The notes below the pieces were generated by a model. The model searched no databases. It was not told the DNA's origin and saw only the letters and a list, made by a program, of their open reading frames with translations. 64,000 bases of DNA, from the NCBI GenBank assembly GCA_039975755.1, contig JBDWGM010000024.1:38584-102583 (forward strand), written 5' to 3'. The stretch is from JABSSA01 sp039975755. Its GTDB lineage: Bacteria > Pseudomonadota > Alphaproteobacteria > Rhodobacterales > Rhodobacteraceae. The position numbers were made by a program, and so were the translations under genes. Below are positions 17,638 to 25,879 of the stretch, one piece after another (the stretch's first letter is position 1; every line of letters starts with the position of its first letter).

Positions 17638-17666
17638 ACATTAGGAGCGGTCGCGCGGAGCGTCAA
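17638..17666 (-). promoter_or_regulatory. Sigma-70 promoter of the ilvB operon
   Basis: On the minus strand, TTGACG (17661-17666), a 17-base spacer and TAATGT (17638-17643). The predicted start lies about 20 bases before the leader-peptide ATG, leaving room for only a ribosome-binding site, as in amino-acid attenuators. Confidence 0.7.
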
Positions 17667-17753
17667 CAGCTTATCGTATGAAAAAGATGTCGCTGGAGCG
17701 ATTAATTTCGAAATATAGTTGCTAATTTGGATGCGATTTGCGCATCTTTTCGT

Positions 17754-18548
17754 TTATGCGGCCGATTTTGGAGAACTGGGGTGAATTTCAGTTTTGTTCG
17801 TGCTTTCGTTTTTGGGTGTCATTTCCGCTATTTCTTCACGGGCTTCCATCGACAAGTTCTGAATCTTTTCGGCCAGTGTTTTAAATTCTGTGGCAATGAC
17901 ACCCAATCCCCGTGCCACATCTCCCACGCGCGCAGCTTCAACGGACGCGTTCAAAGAAACCAGCCGTACATGCTTACCGATCTTTTCAAGTTGAGTCAGG
18001 GTACGCAAAATCGCTTCTGTGCTTTCCTGAGCGCGGGCCAAATCGTTTTGACGGGCGGAGTCAATCTCGTTCCATAATCCATCGCAAAAATCGGTGACCA
18101 TTGCGAAAAAGCGATCCCGGTTAAACGCATGCAGCTTTTCCAAAAGTCGTTCTTGATCTCTTGACTCAGCTTGGGCCGCATCGTGGATCGAACGGACCAG
18201 CTCGCGAAATTTTTTGAAGTCTGCCTTGTCGTCGACGCGATCAGCAGCATACGCAGAGACCCACACGCAAATATCAATAGGCAATTGTTCGAGAGGATCG
18301 TGCCCATCAATAAGAGAACATACACGATCAAACGCTTTAACCGAACCGGCCAAATCGTTCAAATAGCCCTGACGGGTTATTTCATCTTCCGGATTCTTTG
18401 GGGTTGGTCGTGCAAGAAGTGTGCCAAAATAGGCAACACGCATCGCAATCGCACGCGTTCTCGCGATATGATCGATAAGGCTGCGACGCTCCACCAAAGG
18501 ATCGCTTGCCTTCGCGCTAGGCGGAGATTTTTGTGATTTTTGACTCAT
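17754..18548 (-). CDS. Soluble chemoreceptor-like protein (MCP signalling tip only)
   Basis: 264 residues, no signal peptide or membrane segment. The N-terminal about 160 residues are helical; residues around 190-235 match the hairpin tip of methyl-accepting chemotaxis proteins (VSLNASVEAARVGDVARGLG, followed by VIATEFKTLAEKI). The coiled coil around the tip is short and the C-terminus is a low-complexity Ser/Lys tail. No che genes or sensory PAS/globin domain are nearby. It could be a degenerate cytoplasmic receptor or a scaffold that uses the same fold; the role is open. Confidence 0.72.
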   Translation of the reverse strand: MSQKSQKSPPSAKASDPLVERRSLIDHIARTRAIAMRVAYFGTLLARPTPKNPEDEITRQGYLNDLAGSVKAFDRVCSLIDGHDPLEQLPIDICVWVSAYAADRVDDKADFKKFRELVRSIHDAAQAESRDQERLLEKLHAFNRDRFFAMVTDFCDGLWNEIDSARQNDLARAQESTEAILRTLTQLEKIGKHVRLVSLNASVEAARVGDVARGLGVIATEFKTLAEKIQNLSMEAREEIAEMTPKNESTNKTEIHPSSPKSAA

Positions 18549-18598
18549 GACTTCGGCACGCTACACCAAAATTCCATAACCAAAGATTACTAGACGCG

Positions 18599-19249
18599 TT
18601 AAAAAGCGTGCCCTGTTCCCTGCAACACGCCATGCTCCATTGCATATCGGGTTAATCCCGCGGTGGATGAAATTCCCAGCTTTCGCTTGATGTTTTTACG
18701 ATGTGTCTCAACCGTGCGCACCGAAATATCCAGTGCAATTGCGACCTCCTTGTTGGACAAGCCTTGCGCCAATTCAAGCAAAATTGTCTGCTCGCGTTCT
18801 GTCAGTGATTCCCGACTGTCCGTTTTTGCCGGCTTAGGCTGAATTGCAACTTCGGCACCGGTGCATAAGTATTGTTCGCCACGCATCACGGCATCGATGG
18901 CGTGTTTGATCTCTTCGGTTGGTACATCCTTCAAAATATATCCTTTAGCGCCGTGACTGAGCGCGCTTGAGATATATTCGGGATTGTCATGCATCGTAAG
19001 GACCAAAACCCGGGTTTCGGGGCGTTGTTCCAACACCATTTCTGTGGCGGATAGACCGTTTACATCGGGCATGTTCAAATCCATCAAAATCACGTCCGGC
19101 TGCAATGTGTGCAACTGGTCAATGACAGAGCGCCCATTCTGTACAACGCCAACGACTTCCAGCTCTTCATGTTCTTCTAGAACGGACTGAATGCCTTGGG
19201 CGACCATGGGATGATCGTCTGCAATCATAACGCGGATCTGAGTGTTCAT
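18599..19249 (-). CDS. NarL/FixJ-family response regulator
   Basis: 216 residues: a receiver domain (1-120) with the acidic pocket DDHP, phosphoacceptor Asp in VILMDLNMPDVNG, and the Thr and Lys switch residues (VLVLTMHD, GYILKDV), followed by a LuxR-type helix-turn-helix (LTEREQTILLELAQGLSNKE; VRTVETHRKNIKRKLG). Its start overlaps the kinase stop by 4 bases, so it is the kinase's partner. The divergent TRAP operon is the most likely target, by analogy with DctSR-type systems. Confidence 0.92.
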   Translation of the reverse strand: MNTQIRVMIADDHPMVAQGIQSVLEEHEELEVVGVVQNGRSVIDQLHTLQPDVILMDLNMPDVNGLSATEMVLEQRPETRVLVLTMHDNPEYISSALSHGAKGYILKDVPTEEIKHAIDAVMRGEQYLCTGAEVAIQPKPAKTDSRESLTEREQTILLELAQGLSNKEVAIALDISVRTVETHRKNIKRKLGISSTAGLTRYAMEHGVLQGTGHAF

Positions 19250-20724
19250 TCTGCCGCCCTTTCTTTCTCAGACACGTTTCGCGTGACTGGAGAAAGAAGA
19301 TGCGACAGCGGAACAGTGGCTTCTATAACCGTGCCGACATGCCCTTTTCCCGTTGAGACTATGCGCAAGCTACCATCCAATTGATCGAGCCGTTCTTGCA
19401 TGTTCCGCAAACCTATTCCCATTCCAGCTTTGCCTCGTTCCTGACTAAAACCAACGCCATTGTCTGCGATGCGTAATGTAGCCCCCAATCTGTGCCCGCG
19501 CAGATCGATTGTGACACGATCCGCTGCCGAATGGCGTTCAACATTGGTAAGAGCTTCTTGAGCGATCCGATAAAGAGCGATCTTGGCGTCATGGTCTAGT
19601 CTGTTGCGAAAGACAACCGTCGTACATTCAGTATCAATACCTGTGCGTGTCTCAAATTCGTCCGTAAGTGTTTTTAGGGCAGGGCCCAATCCAAGGTCAT
19701 CCAATACACCGGGCCGCAAATCTCGGCTTATTCGGCGCACTTCACTGATGGCCGTTCCAAGGTTTTGGATCCCGTCTTCCAAAGCGATGCTGGCATTTGG
19801 ATCGTCTCTTTTGAACCGACGTCGGGCGGTGTCCAAAGCGTACCTAACACCAACAAGGATCTGGCTGATGCCATCGTGCAATTCACGCGCAACGCGTCCA
19901 CGTTCTTCTTCTTGGGCAAAGAAAACACGTTCGGTGAGCTGTTTTAATTTCGCGTCGGCAAGGCGACGTTCGCGTATGTTCAAAACCAATCCTGCACCAA
20001 AAACCGAAATGAGAGCGATCAGTGTAATTCCGAGTATATATAGGAATGTGCGTTGGACGCGCGCTTCAACTTCGGCGCGGGCTGTTGCGACCCGTGCCAA
20101 AACATCGTCGATAAAGACGCCTGTTCCAACGGCCCAACGCCAATCCTGAAACCCAAGCACAAACGTGATCATACGCGCTTCTTCTCCGGTAGAAGGCTTT
20201 GGCCATAAATGGGTGTGATACCCGGACCCTTCGCGCGCTAGTTTGATGAATTCGCCAACGATAGGTGTCCCTTGGCTGTCCTTAAGGTCGGCCCAATTCA
20301 AACCAATTCTATCTGTCTGGCGGGGCGACACGAGGTTCGTTCCTTCGTAGTCATAAACAAAGAAGAATCCTTCTTCGCCGTAAATCATCGCCGCAAGGAT
20401 TTGCGCAACTTGCAATTTCGCGGCTTCATCGTCGGGGGCGGCGTTACCATAAATAAAATAGAATCCATTGCGCGCTTGGGTCACATAATTGCGCAATTCT
20501 GCTTTTTTGGCTTCGACCAATTGGGTTTCTAGAACTTGAATTTCACGCTCAGCTGTGGCGCGTGATTGCAATACGACCAAAACCGCAATCGCCGCCGCCG
20601 CCAGAACGAGCGGAATCGCTGCAACCAACGTCAGTTTTTGGCCGTAACTCAGCCTAGGTAAAGCAAGCCCCTTAAACATGTGCGAATCGATACGATGGAT
20701 TCGGCCCATTTCAAAGGGTGTCAT
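19246..20724 (-). CDS. Cache-domain sensor histidine kinase (NarX/HisKA_3 type)
   Basis: 492-residue membrane kinase. A first membrane helix (about 30-52), a periplasmic single-Cache domain (about 60-205; GEEGFFFVYDYEGTNLVSP and QDWRWAVGTGVFID), a second helix (about 222-246), then HisKA_3 with phosphoacceptor His in GRVARELHDGISQ and a HATPase_c with GMGIGLRNMQERL. Cache domains of this type bind small carboxylates, which fits the neighbouring TRAP transporter. The ATG at 20724 lacks a clear ribosome-binding site; ATG at 20709 or 20679 are alternatives. The ligand is inferred, not shown. Confidence 0.9.
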   Translation of the reverse strand: MTPFEMGRIHRIDSHMFKGLALPRLSYGQKLTLVAAIPLVLAAAAIAVLVVLQSRATAEREIQVLETQLVEAKKAELRNYVTQARNGFYFIYGNAAPDDEAAKLQVAQILAAMIYGEEGFFFVYDYEGTNLVSPRQTDRIGLNWADLKDSQGTPIVGEFIKLAREGSGYHTHLWPKPSTGEEARMITFVLGFQDWRWAVGTGVFIDDVLARVATARAEVEARVQRTFLYILGITLIALISVFGAGLVLNIRERRLADAKLKQLTERVFFAQEEERGRVARELHDGISQILVGVRYALDTARRRFKRDDPNASIALEDGIQNLGTAISEVRRISRDLRPGVLDDLGLGPALKTLTDEFETRTGIDTECTTVVFRNRLDHDAKIALYRIAQEALTNVERHSAADRVTIDLRGHRLGATLRIADNGVGFSQERGKAGMGIGLRNMQERLDQLDGSLRIVSTGKGHVGTVIEATVPLSHLLSPVTRNVSEKERAAE

Positions 20725-20809
20725 GCGAAAAGAGGGTTTCTAAATGCCCGTATGGGTCGAGTTCGCGATAACTATCCAGTGAAAAGGGGGAAAAGAAATT
20801 AAGATGACG

Positions 20810-20835
20810 CATATCCCTACGCAGTCGTGGGTATG
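20810..20835. promoter_or_regulatory. Imperfect inverted repeat between the kinase and TRAP genes
   Basis: CATATCCCTAC (20810-20820) and GTGGGTATG (20827-20835) form an imperfect inverted repeat in the middle of the 208-base divergent intergenic region. NarL-type regulators bind short repeats of this kind. It is a candidate site for the response regulator, on position only. Confidence 0.25.
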
Positions 20836-20932
20836 TTTATTTCTGGGGAAATCCGTACTGTAGCGCGTGTTGGAAACGATCTGTGCGCCCACGGGGTGGG
20901 ATGACACAATAAAATATGGGAGGAATATCTAA

Positions 20933-22015
20933 ATGGATCGTCGTTCATTCCTTAAAAATTCCGCATTGGGCGGTGCTGCTGCAGCAAGCGCGACTCTTGC
21001 CGCGCCAGCTTATGCACAAGGCAACCGTACTCTAACGATGGTAACATCGTGGGGCCGTGGTCTTGCTGGTGTTTTTGATGCGGCTCAGCAGTTTGCTGAC
21101 AACGTCAACGAAATGTCTGGGGGAACACTGACAATTGACGTGAAAGCGGCTGGCGAACTTGTTGGCGCATTCGAAGTATTTGACGCGGTGACCGCTGGTC
21201 AGGCCGACATTTACCACGCTGCGGACTACTACTTTATCAACCAGCACCCAGCACTTGCGTTCTTTACAGGCGTGCCTTTCGGCATGACTGCGACAGAGCT
21301 GAACAACTGGTACTACCATGGTAACGGTCTCAAATTGCACCACGAAGTTGGTGAGATCTTTGGCCTGAAATCCTTCCTTGCCGGTAACACCGGTACACAG
21401 GCAGGTGGTTGGTTCCGCAAGGAAATCAATGGTCCAGAAGACTTCAATGGCCTGAAATTCCGTATGCCTGGTCTTGGCGGACGTGTTTTGGGTGAAATGG
21501 GTGCTTCAATTCAGAACCTTCCAGGTGCTGAAGTGTATCAAGCGCTTGCTTCCGGTGCGATTGATGGAACTGAGTGGATCGGACCTTGGGCAGATGAAAA
21601 AGCTGGTTTCCAAGAGATCACAAAGTTCTACTACACTGCGGGTATGCACGAGCCAGCAGCGGGTCTGTCCGCGGCTTGTAACCTTGATGTGTTCAATGAG
21701 CTCTCACCAGAGCATCAAAAGATGATCGAAGTGTCTGCAGGCCACGCGAACATCTGGAACCTGTCGCAGTATCTGAACAACAACGGCGCAGCGCTTCAGC
21801 GTTTGCAAGCTGGTGGTGTTAAGGTTCTGGAATTCCCGGACAGCGTTTGGGATGCAATGCATGAAGCTTCTAAAGCTGTGTATGCTGAATTCCTCGGCGA
21901 CGAGTTGTTCAAGAAAGTCAACGACGACTATTTTGCTTCAATGGCAGAAAGCTCGGACTGGCTGACAAAGTCGATCGGTGCATACCGTGCACAACGCGAC
22001 CGCGTACGTACATAA
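20933..22015 (+). CDS. dctP: TRAP transporter solute-binding protein (DctP/TakP-like)
   Basis: 360-residue periplasmic receptor. A Tat signal peptide (RRSFLK motif, cleavage near PAYAQG) is followed by the DctP fold. The sequence GLKFRMPGLGGRVLGEMG and the stretch IDGTEWIGPW resemble TakP, which binds 2-keto acids with a cation; the Arg and Trp of these segments are the usual carboxylate contacts. The ribosome-binding site is a strong GGGAGG at 20918-20923. It is the first gene of a P-Q-M operon; two hairpins between it and dctQ would favour higher expression of the receptor. A monocarboxylate or keto-acid substrate is inferred from family likeness. Confidence 0.92.
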   Translation: MDRRSFLKNSALGGAAAASATLAAPAYAQGNRTLTMVTSWGRGLAGVFDAAQQFADNVNEMSGGTLTIDVKAAGELVGAFEVFDAVTAGQADIYHAADYYFINQHPALAFFTGVPFGMTATELNNWYYHGNGLKLHHEVGEIFGLKSFLAGNTGTQAGGWFRKEINGPEDFNGLKFRMPGLGGRVLGEMGASIQNLPGAEVYQALASGAIDGTEWIGPWADEKAGFQEITKFYYTAGMHEPAAGLSAACNLDVFNELSPEHQKMIEVSAGHANIWNLSQYLNNNGAALQRLQAGGVKVLEFPDSVWDAMHEASKAVYAEFLGDELFKKVNDDYFASMAESSDWLTKSIGAYRAQRDRVRT

Positions 22016-22023
22016 ACTATAAG

Positions 22024-22077
22024 CACCCATTTGGGTGTGGTTTAACTTTCGTCCGGGCGATGGAAAAGCGCCCGGAC
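22024..22077 (+). promoter_or_regulatory. Intercistronic hairpins between dctP and dctQ
   Basis: Two stem-loops: CACCC-ATTT-GGGTG (22024-22037) and a 9-base stem GTCCGGGCG (22051-22059) with CGCCCGGAC (22069-22077). Neither is followed by a T-tract, so they look like mRNA-stabilising or partly attenuating elements that keep dctP message in excess, as is common after binding-protein genes. Confidence 0.55.
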
Positions 22078-22129
22078 ATCACGCACAAAGGCCGTTTGCC
22101 TTTGAATGCTGAAGGGATCAGGGGGGCAT

Positions 22130-23041
22130 ATGCTGGACGGAATAGTCTGGTTCTTCACCAATTTGGTGTTGGCGTTTTATAACCTTGCATACGCAATTAC
22201 ACATCCGATGCTTTGGTTGGATTGGCTTTCATGGGGCAATACAACGGAAGACAAAGAGGCTGTGCAGCGCTTTGTTTATTATGGTGGCTCCGAAGAGTTC
22301 TTCTTTGTGGCCTTTGCGGCGTTCTTGGTCGCAACCATTGCAGGGTTCATTTGGCGGGATTTCCTATGGAAAGCGACCGTCGCTCTGGAAGCTGTGGCAA
22401 ATACTGTTGGACGTTTGTTCGTTTGGGCGGGCCTCCTTATGGTTCTGCAGCAGATTGTCATCGTTTTCATGCAGCGGATCTTTACCGCCTCGGAAATTTC
22501 CTTTGGTTTCGGGCGCGCCTTCACTTTCGATGTGAGCTGGTGGGCCGAAGAGCTAAAGCTGTATAACGCGATGGTCGTGTGCATGTGTGCCACGTACACT
22601 TTTGTGCAGGGCGGACATGTTCGTGTTGACCTTGTGTATTCGTCCGTCAAGTTCCGCACGAAACGCGCCATCGACATGTTCGGTTCGTTGTTCTTCATGA
22701 TGCCTATGGCTGTGTTGATCTGGATGTATGGCTGGTACTTCATGTGGCGCCACCTGGTTGTTCCCAAACCGTCCGCTTCGGATACGCTGGATCGATTGCT
22801 GACCAAAAGCCGCGCATTGCGTTGGAATGTCGAAACAATCGGGTTCAGCCCAAACGGCTTTAACGCCTATTTCCTCTTCAAGATTCTGCTGCTGTGTTTT
22901 GCCGGGCTCGTGTTCCTGCATTCCGTCGCCTTCTTCTGGCGCAGCTACCTGGAATGGAAAGAGGGCGAAGAAAGCGAACAGAAATTCCTTGACCGCGATA
23001 CGCTCGGTGAAGGCGAAGAAGCTTACGAAGGCACCCACTAA
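22130..23041 (+). CDS. dctQ: TRAP transporter small permease (DctQ, large variant)
   Basis: 303-residue membrane protein, longer than the 160-200 residues of classical DctQ and typical of the keto-acid/mannitol-type TRAP group. Four to six hydrophobic segments are visible, including the core DctQ four-helix region around residues 95-200 with VQGGHVRVDLVY. The C-terminal tail is charged (EGEESEQKFLDRD). The ATG at 22130 is chosen because AGGGGGG lies 6-12 bases before it; an ATG eight codons upstream is in frame but has a poorer site. It pairs with the following DctM. Confidence 0.9.
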   Translation: MLDGIVWFFTNLVLAFYNLAYAITHPMLWLDWLSWGNTTEDKEAVQRFVYYGGSEEFFFVAFAAFLVATIAGFIWRDFLWKATVALEAVANTVGRLFVWAGLLMVLQQIVIVFMQRIFTASEISFGFGRAFTFDVSWWAEELKLYNAMVVCMCATYTFVQGGHVRVDLVYSSVKFRTKRAIDMFGSLFFMMPMAVLIWMYGWYFMWRHLVVPKPSASDTLDRLLTKSRALRWNVETIGFSPNGFNAYFLFKILLLCFAGLVFLHSVAFFWRSYLEWKEGEESEQKFLDRDTLGEGEEAYEGTH

Positions 23042-23056
23042 GGGTAGGGGAAACTT

Positions 23057-25417
23057 ATGCTGTTTTCTGGACTAGACGGCGTCGAAATTGGACTGATCAT
23101 TGTGTTTGTCAGTCTGTTTGGCGCGATCCTTTCGGGTTTCCCGGTGGCTTTTGCAATCGCCGGCGCAGGGATCATATCATTTACAATCATTGCCGCTTTG
23201 GATTCAGCTGGCCTGCTGATCCACCAAGCGATCGACACGTCTTCGCAGGCTTATCGAGAGCTGATAGCAAGTGGCATAAAGCAAGACGCGATTTCACTGT
23301 TTAGGTTCCCGGACTTACCGCGTGTCGCTGAACCTGTCTTCCCGCAGGGATGGGAAATTGCGTTGGATCGCAATGTTTCATTCATTGTGAACCGCATGAA
23401 CGAACGTGTTCTTGCCGGACAATCTATCGAAACGCTTCTTGCGGTTTTGATGTTTGTTCTGATGGGGATCACGCTTGAACGGTCCAAAATCGCGAATGAC
23501 TTGCTGACAACTATGGCACGCGTCTTTGGACCTTTGCCGGGTGGTCTGGCTGTGTCCATCGTGGTCGTTGGTGCGTTTCTTGCAGCGTCGACCGGTATCG
23601 TGGGTGCAACTGTTGTGACCATGGGTCTCTTGGCTTTGCCAACCATGCTGCGCAACAATTACTCTCCTGAGATCGCGACAGGTGTGATCGCAGCGTCTGG
23701 GACGTTGGGGCAAATCATTCCGCCGTCTATTGTTATCGTTCTGTTGGGCACTTTGGCAGGGGATTTGTATTCGGCTGCACAAGAAGACCGGGCCCAACTG
23801 GCCGGATGTTCTGATGCTTTGACCTATCTGGGCGAACCTGCAGTTGTGTCCGTCGGAACGTTGTTCCAAGCTGCGTTGCTGCCGGGTATCCTGTTGGCTG
23901 TTCTATACGCGCTTTACGCCTTCGGCTACGCGCTGCTCAATCCGGAAAAAGCACCTGCCGTTGAAATGGGCGGGACCAATGCAGAACCGATCACACGCAA
24001 CGAAGCGTTCACTTGGTTCCTTGGCATGCCTATCTTGGCCATTGTCGGCACAATCTTGTTAGGCAATCTTGGAATGGTGGGCAGTCAGTCTGTTGTCATC
24101 TCATCTTATTCGGATGCCGGACAGACAGCGAGCTTGCGCACGAATGTGAGTGAGCAATGCCAAGCGTCGATGATTGACCTGCATGGTCAAGTTGCGTGGG
24201 ACGCCGCTATTGCAGAGCAGACCGCGATTGATGAAGCGGGTGGCATTGCAGAAAGCGAACGTCTGACTGAAGACGAATTGGCCGCTGCAGTGGAATCCGC
24301 GATAGACAATGCTGCGCCAATCGGAACGGGGACAGCCATCATATTGGTTCTGTTCTCGCTGATCCTGACCACTGCAAGAGGCGTGTCGCCTACATCCGAC
24401 CCGCAACCTTTGCTGGTTGGCGGTATCGGCATTGCTTTGGCAATTTTGGTCGACATTCTTATCGTGTCTCCGACAACCTCTGCGTTGGCCTATGTCGTGC
24501 TGATGATCATTCCGATGGTGTTGATCCTGTATGGTGTGACGACTGCAATGGGACGGTGTGCCAAAAATGAACTGATCCGCGTGGTGTTCCCGCCTTTGGT
24601 TTTGATTGTCGCTGTGCTTGGGTCTATTCTTGGCGGAATTACCAATCCAACACCTGCTGCCGCACTTGGCGCAGGTGGGGCAATCATGCTGGCGGCGTAT
24701 CGCAAACTGTCTGATTTGGATCGCAGTCCAAAAATCGTCATCTGGTCTACGATTGCGATCGTGGTGTGTATCCTGATTGGCGTGAACTTCGACCTTCGGG
24801 TCAACCAAGAAGGCGCTGGTTTTGAAAACTGGATCGCGTTCCTGTTCGCATATGCCGCTTACTTGTATGCATTGTTTGGACTGCTGTTTGCTTGCTGGAT
24901 CTTGTACAGCTCTGGCGTGCTCAGCCCAATCGTACGGGAAACGGCCAAGGTCACATCGATGGTCTTCACGATTTTGATTGGTTCGCAAGTCTTGAACCTG
25001 GTCGTGATCTCCTTTGGGGGCGAACACTATATCCAGCAGTTCCTCAAAAGCTTCGATGATGAATTCACCGTCTTCTTGATTGTGATGATCGTGCTGTTTG
25101 TTTTGGGGTTTGTTCTTGATTTCCTTGAGATCATCTACATCGTCATCCCAATCGTTGGGCCGGTTATTTACGGTGGTTCATTTGACCCCAAATGGGTCAC
25201 GATCATGATTGCCGTGAACCTACAAACATCGTTCCTGACGCCACCGTTCGGATTTGCGTTGTTCTATCTTCGGGGTGTTGCTCCGAAGGAAGTCACAACC
25301 ATGCATATCTATCGAGGCATCATACCGTTTGTTTTGATCCAGGTTGCAGGTTTGGCCTTGTTGGCAACATTCCCCAGCATTGTCACAATCGTACCGGATC
25401 TGATTGGCTTTAACTGA
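23057..25417 (+). CDS. dctM: TRAP transporter large permease (DctM) with two hydrophilic insertions
   Basis: 786 residues, against about 430 for classical DctM. The elevator-type transport core is intact (GTLGQIIPPSIVIVLLGTLA; ITNPTPAAALGAGGA). Two polar insertions interrupt it: one after the first helices (about residues 50-125) and one around residues 350-425, rich in Ser, Ala and acidic residues. Long DctM forms of this sort occur in Rhodobacteraceae with TakP-like receptors. A GGGG ribosome-binding site precedes ATG 23057, 15 bases after the dctQ stop. The operon ends at a strong terminator at 25443. Confidence 0.93.
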   Translation: MLFSGLDGVEIGLIIVFVSLFGAILSGFPVAFAIAGAGIISFTIIAALDSAGLLIHQAIDTSSQAYRELIASGIKQDAISLFRFPDLPRVAEPVFPQGWEIALDRNVSFIVNRMNERVLAGQSIETLLAVLMFVLMGITLERSKIANDLLTTMARVFGPLPGGLAVSIVVVGAFLAASTGIVGATVVTMGLLALPTMLRNNYSPEIATGVIAASGTLGQIIPPSIVIVLLGTLAGDLYSAAQEDRAQLAGCSDALTYLGEPAVVSVGTLFQAALLPGILLAVLYALYAFGYALLNPEKAPAVEMGGTNAEPITRNEAFTWFLGMPILAIVGTILLGNLGMVGSQSVVISSYSDAGQTASLRTNVSEQCQASMIDLHGQVAWDAAIAEQTAIDEAGGIAESERLTEDELAAAVESAIDNAAPIGTGTAIILVLFSLILTTARGVSPTSDPQPLLVGGIGIALAILVDILIVSPTTSALAYVVLMIIPMVLILYGVTTAMGRCAKNELIRVVFPPLVLIVAVLGSILGGITNPTPAAALGAGGAIMLAAYRKLSDLDRSPKIVIWSTIAIVVCILIGVNFDLRVNQEGAGFENWIAFLFAYAAYLYALFGLLFACWILYSSGVLSPIVRETAKVTSMVFTILIGSQVLNLVVISFGGEHYIQQFLKSFDDEFTVFLIVMIVLFVLGFVLDFLEIIYIVIPIVGPVIYGGSFDPKWVTIMIAVNLQTSFLTPPFGFALFYLRGVAPKEVTTMHIYRGIIPFVLIQVAGLALLATFPSIVTIVPDLIGFN

Positions 25418-25442
25418 TCAGACGATCCAAAGCTTGAATTTG

Positions 25443-25478
25443 AAACCGCCCGAATGTTAACGCAGTCGGGCGGTTTTT
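25443..25478 (+). terminator. Rho-independent terminator of the TRAP operon
   Basis: A perfect 11-base stem, AAACCGCCCGA (25443-25453) with TCGGGCGGTTT (25466-25476), followed by T residues, 25 bases after the dctM stop. Confidence 0.9.
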
Positions 25479-25614
25479 CGTTGCTTTGAACGACATCACC
25501 TAGAGTGTGAAAATCTAGGGTCCTTAAACCGCGTGAATGGGTTAGTTTCCATCCTGAAAAAATACTACCAATGCGGGAAATATTATGTTAGCTTTTGTTC
25601 AGTAATTTAGCGGT

Positions 25615-25788
25615 ATGCAAAACAGGGACTCCAATTTGATGACCTTTCCAGACTGGATCTCCGATCATCTCAAAGACCCGAGACAACGGATAGGTCGGAC
25701 CGGTTTGACGCATCACCGCATCTTAGACGACCAAAAACAATCGACACCACTCACACCACCTGCGCGGAGAATTTCTGCAACTCCCTAA
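25615..25788 (+). CDS. Possible 57-residue small ORF in an orphan transcribed unit
   Basis: An ORF of 57 codons opening MQNRDSNLMTFPDWISDHLK, with a second in-frame ATG at codon 9, basic and Pro/Thr-rich at its end. It is followed 26 bases later by a terminator-like hairpin with a T-run and lies in a 460-base gap between the TRAP operon and bpt. Coding likelihood is uncertain: there is no convincing ribosome-binding site and no recognised family. It may instead be part of a small RNA. Confidence 0.25.
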   Translation: MQNRDSNLMTFPDWISDHLKDPRQRIGRTGLTHHRILDDQKQSTPLTPPARRISATP

Positions 25789-25815
25789 TATGAAGCGTGT
25801 CTTCATTGGTTTAAG

Positions 25816-25840
25816 TGGGGCACGTTAGGGGCCCCTTTTT
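25816..25840 (+). terminator. Terminator-like hairpin downstream of the small ORF
   Basis: GGGGC (25816-25820) pairs with GCCCC (25830-25834), followed by a run of T. It sits 39 bases before the convergent bpt stop and would end a plus-strand transcript from the 25.5-25.8 kb gap. Confidence 0.5.
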
Positions 25841-25879
25841 TCGCGAATTGTCAGGAGCTAAGTTCCGACCAAGCAAAGA

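Noticed and set aside
24101..25027. 308-residue minus-strand ORF inside dctM
   Set aside because: It lies wholly antisense to the well-supported DctM frame, is rich in His, Gln, Asp and Arg as expected of a shadow of hydrophobic codons, and has no recognised motif.
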